From positions 1 to 64,000 of the forward strand of contig NZ_JAHXRW010000004.1 in NCBI RefSeq assembly GCF_019429625.1: a stretch of DNA of 64,000 nt, read 5' to 3'. The stretch is from Celeribacter sp. PS-C1 (lineage in GTDB: Bacteria > Pseudomonadota > Alphaproteobacteria > Rhodobacterales > Rhodobacteraceae). Positions 32,951 through 40,307 of the stretch are shown here, one piece after another. A program made the translations under genes and the position numbers. The notes under the pieces are model-generated. The model was not told the DNA's origin. It saw nothing but the letters and a program-made list of their open reading frames with translations, and ran no database searches. Position 1 is the stretch's first letter. Each line of letters begins with the position of its first letter.

Positions 32951-33562
32951 ATGACCGACGACCTCACCGCCCGCCACAACGAAAAAATGCGCAAAATCAA
33001 AGCCGCGCGGGACAAGTTGATGGCGACAAAGACCGAAGAAAAAGGTCTCATCATGGTGCACACCGGCAATGGCAAGGGCAAATCCTCGTCAGGCTTCGGC
33101 ATGATCATGCGCTGCATAGGTCACGGCATGCCCGCCGCGGTCGTGCAATTCATCAAAGGCAGCTGGGAGACCGGCGAAAAGACCCTGTTGCGCGAACGTT
33201 TCGCGGATGAAGTGCGGTTTTTCGTGACCGGCGAAGGCTTTACCTGGGAAACCCAGGACCGCGACCGTGATGTGGCAGCGGCGCAAAACGGCTGGCGCAT
33301 CGCAAAGGAACAGATCCTCGACCCGGACATCCAATTCGTCCTCTTGGACGAGATCAACATCGCGCTGCGCTACGATTATCTCGACATCGACGAAGTGGTC
33401 GACTTCCTGCTCACTCAAAAGCCGCCGATGACCCACGTCTGCCTCACCGGCCGCAACGCCAAACCCGAGTTGATCGAAGCCGCCGATCTGGTAACCGAAA
33501 TGACGTTGGTCAAACACCCGTTCAAGGACGGAGTGAAGGCGCAAAAGGGCGTGGAGCTTTAA
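32951..33562 (+). CDS. cobO: Cob(I)yrinic acid a,c-diamide adenosyltransferase
   Basis: A 203-residue CobO/BtuR-family ATP:corrinoid adenosyltransferase that attaches the adenosyl ligand during cobalamin synthesis or salvage. The P-loop GNGKGKSS is at 39-46, and VQFIKGSWETGE, VLLDEINIALRY and LTGRNAKPELI are family blocks. The ATG at 32951 fits the family N-terminus. No cobalamin riboswitch is evident in the 87-nt leader, and no other cobalamin genes are nearby. Confidence 0.9.
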   Translation: MTDDLTARHNEKMRKIKAARDKLMATKTEEKGLIMVHTGNGKGKSSSGFGMIMRCIGHGMPAAVVQFIKGSWETGEKTLLRERFADEVRFFVTGEGFTWETQDRDRDVAAAQNGWRIAKEQILDPDIQFVLLDEINIALRYDYLDIDEVVDFLLTQKPPMTHVCLTGRNAKPELIEAADLVTEMTLVKHPFKDGVKAQKGVEL

Positions 33563-33568
33563 ATACAT

Positions 33569-33601
33569 CCGGCCCCGGCGCGGTGTCGCACACGGGGCCG
33601 G
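33569..33601. terminator. Stem-loop between convergent cobO and FAH-family genes
   Basis: CCGGCCCCG and CGGGGCCGG form a perfect 9-bp GC stem around a 15-nt loop. It lies in the 59-bp gap between convergent stops, a fitting place for a bidirectional terminator, although no T-run is seen. Confidence 0.5.
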
Positions 33602-33621
33602 TAGATCAATGCAAAGGTGGT

Positions 33622-34461
33622 TTACTCGTCCGCCACGCAAACCTGTCGCTGGGTGCCGAGGCCCTCGATGCCCAGCTCGACCACATCGCCATCCTTGAGA
33701 TACTGCTGCGGCGACTTGCCCATGCCGACACCGGCGGGTGTGCCGGTCGAAATGATGTCGCCCGGATGGAGCGTGAAGAACTGCGACAGGTAGGAAATCA
33801 GATACGCCGGTTTGAAGATCATCGTCGCGGTCGTCCCGTCCTGCATGCGTTCACCATTCACGTCACACCACATCGCCAGATCGTCCGGGTCTTTGATCTC
33901 GTCAGGCGTCACCAACCACGGGCCGACGGGGCCGAAATTGTCCGACGACTTGCCCTTAGACCATTGCCCCGCGCGCTCCAGTTGAAAGCCGCGCTCGGAG
34001 ACATCGTTCACGAGGCAATAGCCCGCTAGATGCTCCAAAGCCTTGTCTTCGCTCACGTATTTCGCGGGCTTGCCAATCACCAGACCCAATTCGACCTCCC
34101 AATCGACCTTTTCCGCCCCGCGCGGGATCAGGATCGGATCGTTAGGCCCACAGATCGCAGAGGTATATTTCGCGAAAATCACCGGCTCTTTCGGCAGTTC
34201 CATGCCGCTCTCCTCGGCATGATCGGCGAAATTGAGCCCGATGCAGATGAATTTGCCCGTGCCGCCCACACAAGGCCCCAACCGCACCTCTTCGGTGATC
34301 AAGGGCAGCGTCTCGATGTCGAGCCGATTGAACTCGCTGAGCCGCGTCAAAACATCGCCCGACAGGTCGTCCAAATGATCCGACAAATCGCGCAACCGGC
34401 CCTTGGCGTCGATCAAACCGGGCTTCTCCGCCCCCTTGGGGCCAAAACGTGTGAATTTCAT
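33622..34461 (-). CDS. Fumarylacetoacetate hydrolase-family protein
   Basis: A 279-residue FAH-fold enzyme. FICIGLNFADHAEESG opens the catalytic domain, DWEVELGLVIG carries metal-binding Glu residues, NDVSER the metal Asp, QWSKGKSSDNFGPVGPW the catalytic Lys, and STGTPAGVG ends the active site. CAGGAGG precedes the ATG. Relatives include 2,4-diketo-3-deoxy-fuconate hydrolase, ureidoglycolate lyase and homoprotocatechuate isomerase/decarboxylases. It stands alone, so its substrate cannot be fixed. Confidence 0.85.
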   Translation of the reverse strand: MKFTRFGPKGAEKPGLIDAKGRLRDLSDHLDDLSGDVLTRLSEFNRLDIETLPLITEEVRLGPCVGGTGKFICIGLNFADHAEESGMELPKEPVIFAKYTSAICGPNDPILIPRGAEKVDWEVELGLVIGKPAKYVSEDKALEHLAGYCLVNDVSERGFQLERAGQWSKGKSSDNFGPVGPWLVTPDEIKDPDDLAMWCDVNGERMQDGTTATMIFKPAYLISYLSQFFTLHPGDIISTGTPAGVGMGKSPQQYLKDGDVVELGIEGLGTQRQVCVADE

Positions 34462-34522
34462 GAGGTCCTCCTGTTGGGAGGAAGATGGCGCATCTGGGGG
34501 AAAGGTAAAGGGGGAAGTGTGT

Positions 34523-34531
34523 GGGGGGGGG
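34523..34531 (+). repeat. Nine-G homopolymer tract
   Basis: A run of nine G residues in the 258-bp gap between the FAH-family gene and the Imm11-like gene. Such runs are prone to slippage. It overlaps the first codons of a 62-codon open frame that ends 10 nt before the Imm11-like start, but no product is recognised from that frame. Nothing else is evident in the gap. Confidence 0.7.
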
Positions 34532-34719
34532 AATGACGACTTGGAGAGGCTGGTTCGCGGACAAAGCTGCCGTTCGCCGCGATCGCTCGATATGTACTGC
34601 AAACGAGTTGGGAAAGGCTGCTGGAGACGTAGCGGAAGGCATCGGGGAAGACTTGTTCACTTTCTGGCGATACACTTGTGGTGACCGAAGAAGGCTTTCC
34701 GTAAAATAAGGAGAATAGA

Positions 34720-35325
34720 GTGGCGCCTGTGTCTGCAGTGTATTTTGAATTGAAATTCGGAAAGACCAATTCTTGGGTGGCAACGTTGGGTCCGACCCCA
34801 GAGATTGTTTACGATAAAATAACAGGTAAGGAAGATTTCACCGAACTCAGGAAAGTCAAAACTTACTGTTCGGCTTGGAAGCCTGGCGAAGATTGGACGC
34901 CACAGCCGATTTGTATTCACGAAAGAGATTCTGGTCGAAAACTGACCAGGGCAGATCGTATCATGGGTAGCGTAGTCGGTCCCTTTTTATCAGAAAATGC
35001 CGTCGAAAAAATGCGACCTCTTCTGGAGAGAGAAGGGTACGTTTTACCACTCGCCGTCAAAAATCATGACGAAAACTTCTATCTGTGGTGGGTTCCATGG
35101 GTGGAAGATAGCATCGACTTCGAGCGTTCAGAGAAACACGGCGGGGGCCTAACGATCAAAAAACCAGCGATCAATTATTACAAAGTTGAGGGGCTGACGG
35201 CGTTTCGTCGTCACTATGATGGTATGTATAATCCTGATGGACAGGAAAATGTTATTGTTAATGATGAATTTCGGCGCAACTGGTTGGATGAAGGATTGAC
35301 GGGAATCTTGTTTGAGCCCGTGTGA
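34720..35325 (+). CDS. Imm11-like (DUF1629-type) immunity protein, orphan
   Basis: A 201-residue protein. The C-terminal pattern (VIVNDEFRRNWLDEGLTGILFEPV in outline) resembles the ending of Imm11/DUF1629 proteins, predicted immunity proteins of polymorphic toxin systems. AAGGAG lies 6 nt before the GTG start. The gene is visibly richer in A/T and uses different codons (AAA, GAT, TAT) from its neighbours, suggesting transfer. No toxin is next to it. The family call is by eye and tentative; the coding status is strong. Confidence 0.55.
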   Translation: MAPVSAVYFELKFGKTNSWVATLGPTPEIVYDKITGKEDFTELRKVKTYCSAWKPGEDWTPQPICIHERDSGRKLTRADRIMGSVVGPFLSENAVEKMRPLLEREGYVLPLAVKNHDENFYLWWVPWVEDSIDFERSEKHGGGLTIKKPAINYYKVEGLTAFRRHYDGMYNPDGQENVIVNDEFRRNWLDEGLTGILFEPV

Positions 35326-35555
35326 TAGGATGTAAATTCGACAAAGGCTCGATCTACGTTTCGCTGAGATTTTCATTGAAGTCCTCTCTAGCCGGACTTT
35401 CCCGCGCGGTTTCTCTGCAAAAGCGAATTGCTGCAACTGCTCACTCGGTAATATGGGCTTAAACCAGACCTTCGCTGCATATGACAAGAACCTCCCCCCT
35501 TGCGCCCCTACACACAATACCCGAAACACATGCGCGACGAAGGGAGACGCCGCGC

Positions 35556-36806
35556 ATGACCGACACCCCACAGAGCACAAAACTGTGCACAAGACGGAGT
35601 AAGAACTGGAAAGCCCCGGCGGCATTCGCTTTGGCGACGCTGTTTTTCCTCTTCGAATTCATCTCCCGCATCGCGCCCTCCACTGCGACCACGGCGATCA
35701 CACAGGACCTTGATCTGACCAAAGCCGGACTCGGCGTGTTTTCTTCTCTGTTTTTCTGGGTTTACGCGCCGATGCAGATCGTGGTCGGGCTGTTGCTCGA
35801 CCGCTGGGGTGCGCGGCGGTTTGTCGTTCCGGCCATTGCGCTCTGCGCGGGCGGGATTGCCCTCATCGGTCTCGCGCCCAATGTGGTGATCGCCTCCGTC
35901 GGGCGGTTGATGACAGGTTTTGGCGCGTCTTTCGCCTTTGTCGGCGCGCTTTATGTGGTGAACCACTGGTTCGCGCCCGCGCGCTTTGCGCTGCTGTCGG
36001 GCCTCGTCAATGCGGTCGGCATGTTGGGCACCGCGATTGGCGTCGTTTGGCTCACCTCCCTGACAGAGACCGCAGGCTGGCGCCCGTCCTTCATCGGCAT
36101 CGGGATCACCGGCGGCGCGCTGTTCGTGCTCGCCCTGTTTTTCTACCGCGAGGCGCCGTCCGCAGGCGATACGGACACCCATCCCAATCCGATCGGGCCG
36201 CTGAAACAGGTGATCAAAAGCCCGCAGGTCTGGCTTTTGTCCCTCGTGGGCGCCTTTATTTACATGCCGATCAACGTCTACGGCGGGCTTTGGGGCAACG
36301 AAGAGCTGATCGCCGATCACGCCCTCTCTGCCGTCTCCGCCGAGACCGCCGTCTCCATGGTGTTCTGGGGCATGGCCGCGGGATCGGTGCTTTGGGGGGC
36401 GGTGTCCGACGCCTTAGGGCATCGCAAATGGATCGTCTTCGCGGGCGCCGTTGCGGCAACCCTGTTCTGGGGCTGGGTCATTCTGGGCGGCAGCGGCAAT
36501 ATGGTGCTGATCTCCGCCGCGCTCTTTCTCGGCGGCCTGTTTTGCGGTGCGCAGATGCTGACCTTTGCCATGGCCAAAGAGGGACAGGACCAAAGTGCGG
36601 TGGGCACGGTCACAGCGTTTGTGAACATGATTGGGATCGGCGCGGCTTTGGTGTTTCAACCGCTGGTCGGCTGGCTTTTGGATCTCACTGGCGGCAATCA
36701 TGCGCTTGCGCTGTCGGCGGTGCCAATTTGCCTCGGGCTGGCCGCGCTCATGATCCTTGCGCTCAAGGAACCCGATCAACCGCACCTCAGAGGCGGCGGT
36801 TCATAA
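35556..36806 (+). CDS. MFS transporter
   Basis: A 416-residue major facilitator protein with twelve predicted membrane segments. Loop 2-3 motif GLLLDRWGARR and the corresponding second-half WGAVSDALGHRK motif identify the fold. FFLFEFISRIAPS before the first loop resembles the MFS subgroup of dicarboxylate/hexuronate-like carriers. GGGAG is 9 nt before the ATG at 35556. It converges with the Rrf2-type regulator gene, with 3 nt between stops. The substrate is unknown. Confidence 0.85.
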   Translation: MTDTPQSTKLCTRRSKNWKAPAAFALATLFFLFEFISRIAPSTATTAITQDLDLTKAGLGVFSSLFFWVYAPMQIVVGLLLDRWGARRFVVPAIALCAGGIALIGLAPNVVIASVGRLMTGFGASFAFVGALYVVNHWFAPARFALLSGLVNAVGMLGTAIGVVWLTSLTETAGWRPSFIGIGITGGALFVLALFFYREAPSAGDTDTHPNPIGPLKQVIKSPQVWLLSLVGAFIYMPINVYGGLWGNEELIADHALSAVSAETAVSMVFWGMAAGSVLWGAVSDALGHRKWIVFAGAVAATLFWGWVILGGSGNMVLISAALFLGGLFCGAQMLTFAMAKEGQDQSAVGTVTAFVNMIGIGAALVFQPLVGWLLDLTGGNHALALSAVPICLGLAALMILALKEPDQPHLRGGGS

Positions 36807-36809
36807 ACC

Positions 36810-37295
36810 TCAGTTCAGCCGCGAGCCATTGCAGCCGTCCTGCGGCATCATCATATCCGGGTGCGGCAGGTTCAAAAGCGCCTCAAGTCCCGCGTTGTCC
36901 GTCACCAGATCGGCCAGCGTCATATCGTCGAGCACGCCGTAGAACGCCTCCAAAGCCGCCGTTAGCGCAAGACGCAGACGACAGACGGCCTGCAAGGGAC
37001 AGGTGTTGTCTGACGCGGCGAAACATTCGGCGAAAGGCACATGCGCCTCGAAGTGCCGGAACACCTCGCCAATAGAAATCTCGTCGGGCGCGCGCGCTAG
37101 AACGATGCCACCCGCACGTCCGCGCGTGGTCTCGATATAGCCCTCATTGGCCAAAAGATGCACCACCTGCGCCAGATGGTTCTCGGACGCATTTGCGACC
37201 TTGGCGATGCCCGCACGGCGCACCATATGGCCTTCGTTCACGGCACAGGCCATGAGCACACGCATGGCGAGATTGGTTCTGATCGTCAAACGCAT
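36810..37295 (-). CDS. Rrf2-family regulator, NsrR-like
   Basis: A 161-residue Rrf2 winged-helix protein: MRLTIRTNLAMRVLMACA opens the domain and ASENHLAQVVHLLANEGYIETTRGRAGG is the recognition helix and wing. Three cysteines in CFAASDNTCPLQAVC match the Fe-S cluster arrangement of NsrR, a nitric-oxide sensor. No NO-detoxification gene is adjacent, so target genes are probably elsewhere. A perfect 10-bp palindrome lies 50 nt upstream. Confidence 0.8.
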   Translation of the reverse strand: MRLTIRTNLAMRVLMACAVNEGHMVRRAGIAKVANASENHLAQVVHLLANEGYIETTRGRAGGIVLARAPDEISIGEVFRHFEAHVPFAECFAASDNTCPLQAVCRLRLALTAALEAFYGVLDDMTLADLVTDNAGLEALLNLPHPDMMMPQDGCNGSRLN

Positions 37296-37345
37296 GGCTG
37301 TTGGTCTCCATCTTGGGCTTAGACAAGGCGCGCGCGCAGGTTTCC

Positions 37346-37355
37346 GTAACGTTAC
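37346..37355. promoter_or_regulatory. Palindrome upstream of the Rrf2 gene
   Basis: GTAACGTTAC is a perfect 10-bp palindrome 50-60 nt upstream of the Rrf2/NsrR-like start. It does not resemble the long enterobacterial NsrR site. It could be a self-binding or unrelated site. Confidence 0.3.
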
Positions 37356-37402
37356 AGGGCATCAAAACGCTGTGACGTTGATCTGGATCAGAAAGGTATA
37401 TC

Positions 37403-38464
37403 TCAGATTACGAAATTAGTCGCCTCGAACGGCACGCGGAGCGATGCGCCTGACCGGCTCTCGACAATCATCTCATGATCCTCGAAGCGGATATCCGCAA
37501 CGCCTGCCCAACCCTCGGGCTGATCCAGCACGACCGTCGCATGGCACAGCACATGGGTTCGGCCGCCTTCCAGCGTGAGCGCTGTGGTCACACCTTCACG
37601 CGCCACTGCATTGTCACCGAGCGCGGCCCGATGCCCCTCGGCCCCCGCCGCGCAGCCATCCTCAACCCCCAAAACGCCGTCATGCCGCCCGTCCCAAGGC
37701 GCATAGTCGCGCCCGCCGTTCGACATCCAGAGCATGGTGACCGGCATGACGCGGCTGTCTTTCACAAAGATCACAATGTCGCGCTCCCGCGCCCGCGAAA
37801 CTGCGGTCCAGCCAAGGCCATCGACGTTTTCCTCGACCAATGTGACGAAATCCTCATCGCCTGTCGCGTGCGGATAGTGGCTCAAATCCACCTCAGACCC
37901 GTCCCGCGCGGGGAATTGCGTTAGATCGGCGCTGCGCCCCGGATAGGCCAGAATATGCGCCGCTTCCAAGGGCGCGACAGAGGTCAGCGCTGCGCGTTTG
38001 GGCGAGGTCGCAATGTGATCGCCGGGAGAGACGCGGATCATCGGGTGATGGGCAAAGGTCAGCCCCCCTGCACCGCCCGTGATCTCATGACGCTGATAGA
38101 GCACCGGTTGATCGGCGTAGAGCGTGATCTGCTTGGTGATCTTTGCCCCCATCACCGGACGCTCCAGCGCCAACTTCATCCGGGCGTGGTCTTCGGTCTC
38201 GGTGCGTGAGATAAGATGCCACGACGAATTGGCGCTCCAACCATGCGGTGGATCATTGATCAGATCTGAGGTGCCGAAAGGAGCGGCCAGAAAATCTCCC
38301 GCCAAATGGGCATCGACCACGCTCGAAGCCTCTGCCGCCAAAGGCGTGCCGACCCAATGCGCGGTGTGAAACACCTCGTGATCCTTAACAGTGTAACTTC
38401 GAATATTGCCAACAGATGCGTCAAAGCTCAGCGCAAACGCCCCGCAGCTCAGCCGCAACACCAT
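37403..38464 (-). CDS. Aldose-1-epimerase-like (galactose mutarotase fold) protein
   Basis: A 353-residue protein with beta-rich sequence resembling the mutarotase fold: ALERPVMGAKITKQITLYADQP, LYQRHEITGGAGGLTFAHHPMIRV and MPVTMLWMSNGGRDYAPWDGRHDGVLGVEDGC, which recall His/Glu-containing sugar-binding edges of aldose epimerases. The function is unproven. The ATG at 38464 lies 12 nt past the rlmE stop with GGGG upstream, so the two may be co-transcribed. Confidence 0.6.
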   Translation of the reverse strand: MVLRLSCGAFALSFDASVGNIRSYTVKDHEVFHTAHWVGTPLAAEASSVVDAHLAGDFLAAPFGTSDLINDPPHGWSANSSWHLISRTETEDHARMKLALERPVMGAKITKQITLYADQPVLYQRHEITGGAGGLTFAHHPMIRVSPGDHIATSPKRAALTSVAPLEAAHILAYPGRSADLTQFPARDGSEVDLSHYPHATGDEDFVTLVEENVDGLGWTAVSRARERDIVIFVKDSRVMPVTMLWMSNGGRDYAPWDGRHDGVLGVEDGCAAGAEGHRAALGDNAVAREGVTTALTLEGGRTHVLCHATVVLDQPEGWAGVADIRFEDHEMIVESRSGASLRVPFEATNFVI

Positions 38465-38476
38465 CAGCCCCAAACC

Positions 38477-39196
38477 CTAACCACGGAACCCTGTCGCAAC
38501 GACGAATTTCTCGGAACTGTCAGAACGCGAAGACGGCGGCTTGAAGTGCTGAACCTTCTCGAATTTCTGCTTGAGAAGATGTTGCAAATCCCCTTCGGCG
38601 CCCCCCGCCAGAACCTTGGCCACAAACGTCCCGCCCGGAGACAGCACATCAAAAGCCAGATAGGCCGCCGCCTCGCAAAGCGCCATGATCCGCAGGTGAT
38701 CGGTCTGTTTATGCCCGGAAGAGGCCGCGGCCATGTCGGACATCACCACATCGGCCTCGCCACCCAGCCAGTCTTTGACCTTTTGATCGGCATCGTCTTC
38801 CATGAAATCGAGCTGATGAATCTCGGTCCCCGGGATCGGTTCGACCTCCTGCAAATCGACGCCCAGAATCGTGCCTATCTTCTTGCCGGACTTCTCGCCC
38901 AGAGCGTTCACGCGCTTCACAGCCACCTGACACCAGCCGCCGGGCGCACAGCCCAGATCGACCACCCGCGCACCGGGCACGAGAAAGCGGAACTTGTCGT
39001 CGATCTCCATGATCTTGAAGGCCGCGCGGCCCCGATAGCCCTCATCGCGGGCCCGTTTGACATAGGGATCGTTGAGCTGACGCTCCAACCAGCGGGTCGA
39101 CGACAGCTTCCGCCCCCGCGCAGACTTCACCTTGACGCGCAAATCCCGCGCGCCGCGTCCCGATGTCGCCCCGGGTTTCTTTTTGTCACCAGCCAT
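38477..39196 (-). CDS. rlmE: 23S rRNA (uridine-2'-O-)-methyltransferase RlmE/FtsJ
   Basis: A 239-residue RrmJ/FtsJ-type methyltransferase that 2'-O-methylates U2552 of 23S rRNA. The SAM motif DLGCAPGGW is near residue 81. The Lys-Asp-Lys-Glu tetrad is represented by [26 protein letters not shown] and SSEKFVVA. The basic N-terminal extension ([13 protein letters not shown]) is usual in alphaproteobacteria. A large inverted repeat lies upstream. Confidence 0.92.
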   Translation of the reverse strand: MAGDKKKPGATSGRGARDLRVKVKSARGRKLSSTRWLERQLNDPYVKRARDEGYRGRAAFKIMEIDDKFRFLVPGARVVDLGCAPGGWCQVAVKRVNALGEKSGKKIGTILGVDLQEVEPIPGTEIHQLDFMEDDADQKVKDWLGGEADVVMSDMAAASSGHKQTDHLRIMALCEAAAYLAFDVLSPGGTFVAKVLAGGAEGDLQHLLKQKFEKVQHFKPPSSRSDSSEKFVVATGFRG

Positions 39197-39267
39197 GAGT
39201 CTACGCGTCCTTTTGATCGAAAGGCCTTATAACAGAGCCGAAGCGCTCAGGGAAAGAGCCGCTTTTA

Positions 39268-39323
39268 TGAGTATTTACACCAAGAAGAAAACCAATCCGT
39301 CTTCTTCTTGGCAAAAATACTCA
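39268..39323. repeat. Long imperfect inverted repeat (GAGTATTT ... AAATACTC)
   Basis: The 56-bp element has arms TGAGTATTT-aca-CCAAGAAGA and TCTTCTTGG-caaa-AATACTCA, giving an almost continuous 20-bp stem with a small interior asymmetry. It lies 8 nt past the stop of the minus-strand dehydrogenase gene and before rlmE. It may act as a terminator or be a dispersed repeat; no second copy is in this window. Confidence 0.6.
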
Positions 39324-39331
39324 TTCAAAAA

Positions 39332-40204
39332 TTAGCCAAAGGCCTTGAGCCGCGCCATGAGGCTCGAGGTATCCCAACGCCCGCCGCCCATGGTTTGCAC
39401 ATCCTTGTAGAACTGATCGACCAGCGCCGTGACCGGCAAGGGCGTGCCGGTGTCTTCACCCGCCTCGAGACAGATCGCCAGATCCTTGCGCATCCAGTCG
39501 ACGGCAAAGCCGTGCTCGTAATGGCCTGCCAGCATAGTCTTGTGGCGGTTGACCATTTGCCAGCTGCCTGCCGCGCCGCCGGAGATCACATCGACCAAAG
39601 CCTCGCCGTCGAGGCCGGATTTTTCCGCGAGCAACAGCGCCTCGGAGAGCCCCTGCACCAGCCCCGCGATGCAGATTTGGTTGCACATCTTGGCGGTCTG
39701 GCCCATGCCGACCTCGCCAAGGCGTTTGACGATCTTGCCATAAGCGACCATCACCGGCTCGGCCTTGGCATAATCGCCTTCCGCGCCGCCGCACATGACG
39801 GAGAGCACGCCATTCTCAGCACCGGCCTGCCCGCCTGACACAGGTGCGTCGACATAGCCGATTCCGGCCTCTACGGCGATCGCGGCCAGCTCACGGGTGA
39901 CTTTGGCGGACACTGTGGTGTGATCCACAAAGATCGCGCCAGGTTTCATCCCCGCAAAAGCGCCATCAGGACCGAGGCAGACAGAGCGCAGGTCGTCGTC
40001 ATTACCCACACAGGCCATCACGAAATCTGCGCCCTCCGCGGCCTCGCGAGGAGTGGGCGCAAAACCGCCATCGTGCGCCTTAGCCCAGGTCTCCGCTTTC
40101 GCCGTGGTGCGGTTGTAGACCGTCACCGCATGGCCTTTCGCGACCAGATGCCCCGCCATCGGGTATCCCATGACCCCAAGACCCAGAAATGCAGCGTTCA
40201 CCAT
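39332..40204 (-). CDS. 3-hydroxyisobutyrate dehydrogenase-family NAD(P)-dependent oxidoreductase
   Basis: A 290-residue beta-hydroxyacid dehydrogenase. The NAD motif FLGLGVMGYPMAGHL is at 5-19, substrate-binding VDAPVSGGQAGAENG near 118-132, and the catalytic Lys lies in GQTAKMCNQI near residue 171. The family includes 3-hydroxyisobutyrate dehydrogenase, tartronate semialdehyde reductase and GLYR-type succinic semialdehyde reductase. No valine- or glyoxylate-pathway genes flank it, so the substrate is open. Confidence 0.85.
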   Translation of the reverse strand: MVNAAFLGLGVMGYPMAGHLVAKGHAVTVYNRTTAKAETWAKAHDGGFAPTPREAAEGADFVMACVGNDDDLRSVCLGPDGAFAGMKPGAIFVDHTTVSAKVTRELAAIAVEAGIGYVDAPVSGGQAGAENGVLSVMCGGAEGDYAKAEPVMVAYGKIVKRLGEVGMGQTAKMCNQICIAGLVQGLSEALLLAEKSGLDGEALVDVISGGAAGSWQMVNRHKTMLAGHYEHGFAVDWMRKDLAICLEAGEDTGTPLPVTALVDQFYKDVQTMGGGRWDTSSLMARLKAFG

Positions 40205-40307
40205 GGCTTTTCCCTCGCGCGTCGATGTGGTTTAACGGCGCAAACCGTAGCCGCTCGCGGCCCGGCGTCAACATGCATTACCGCACAGCCGACAGGACCG
40301 CCCTCTC

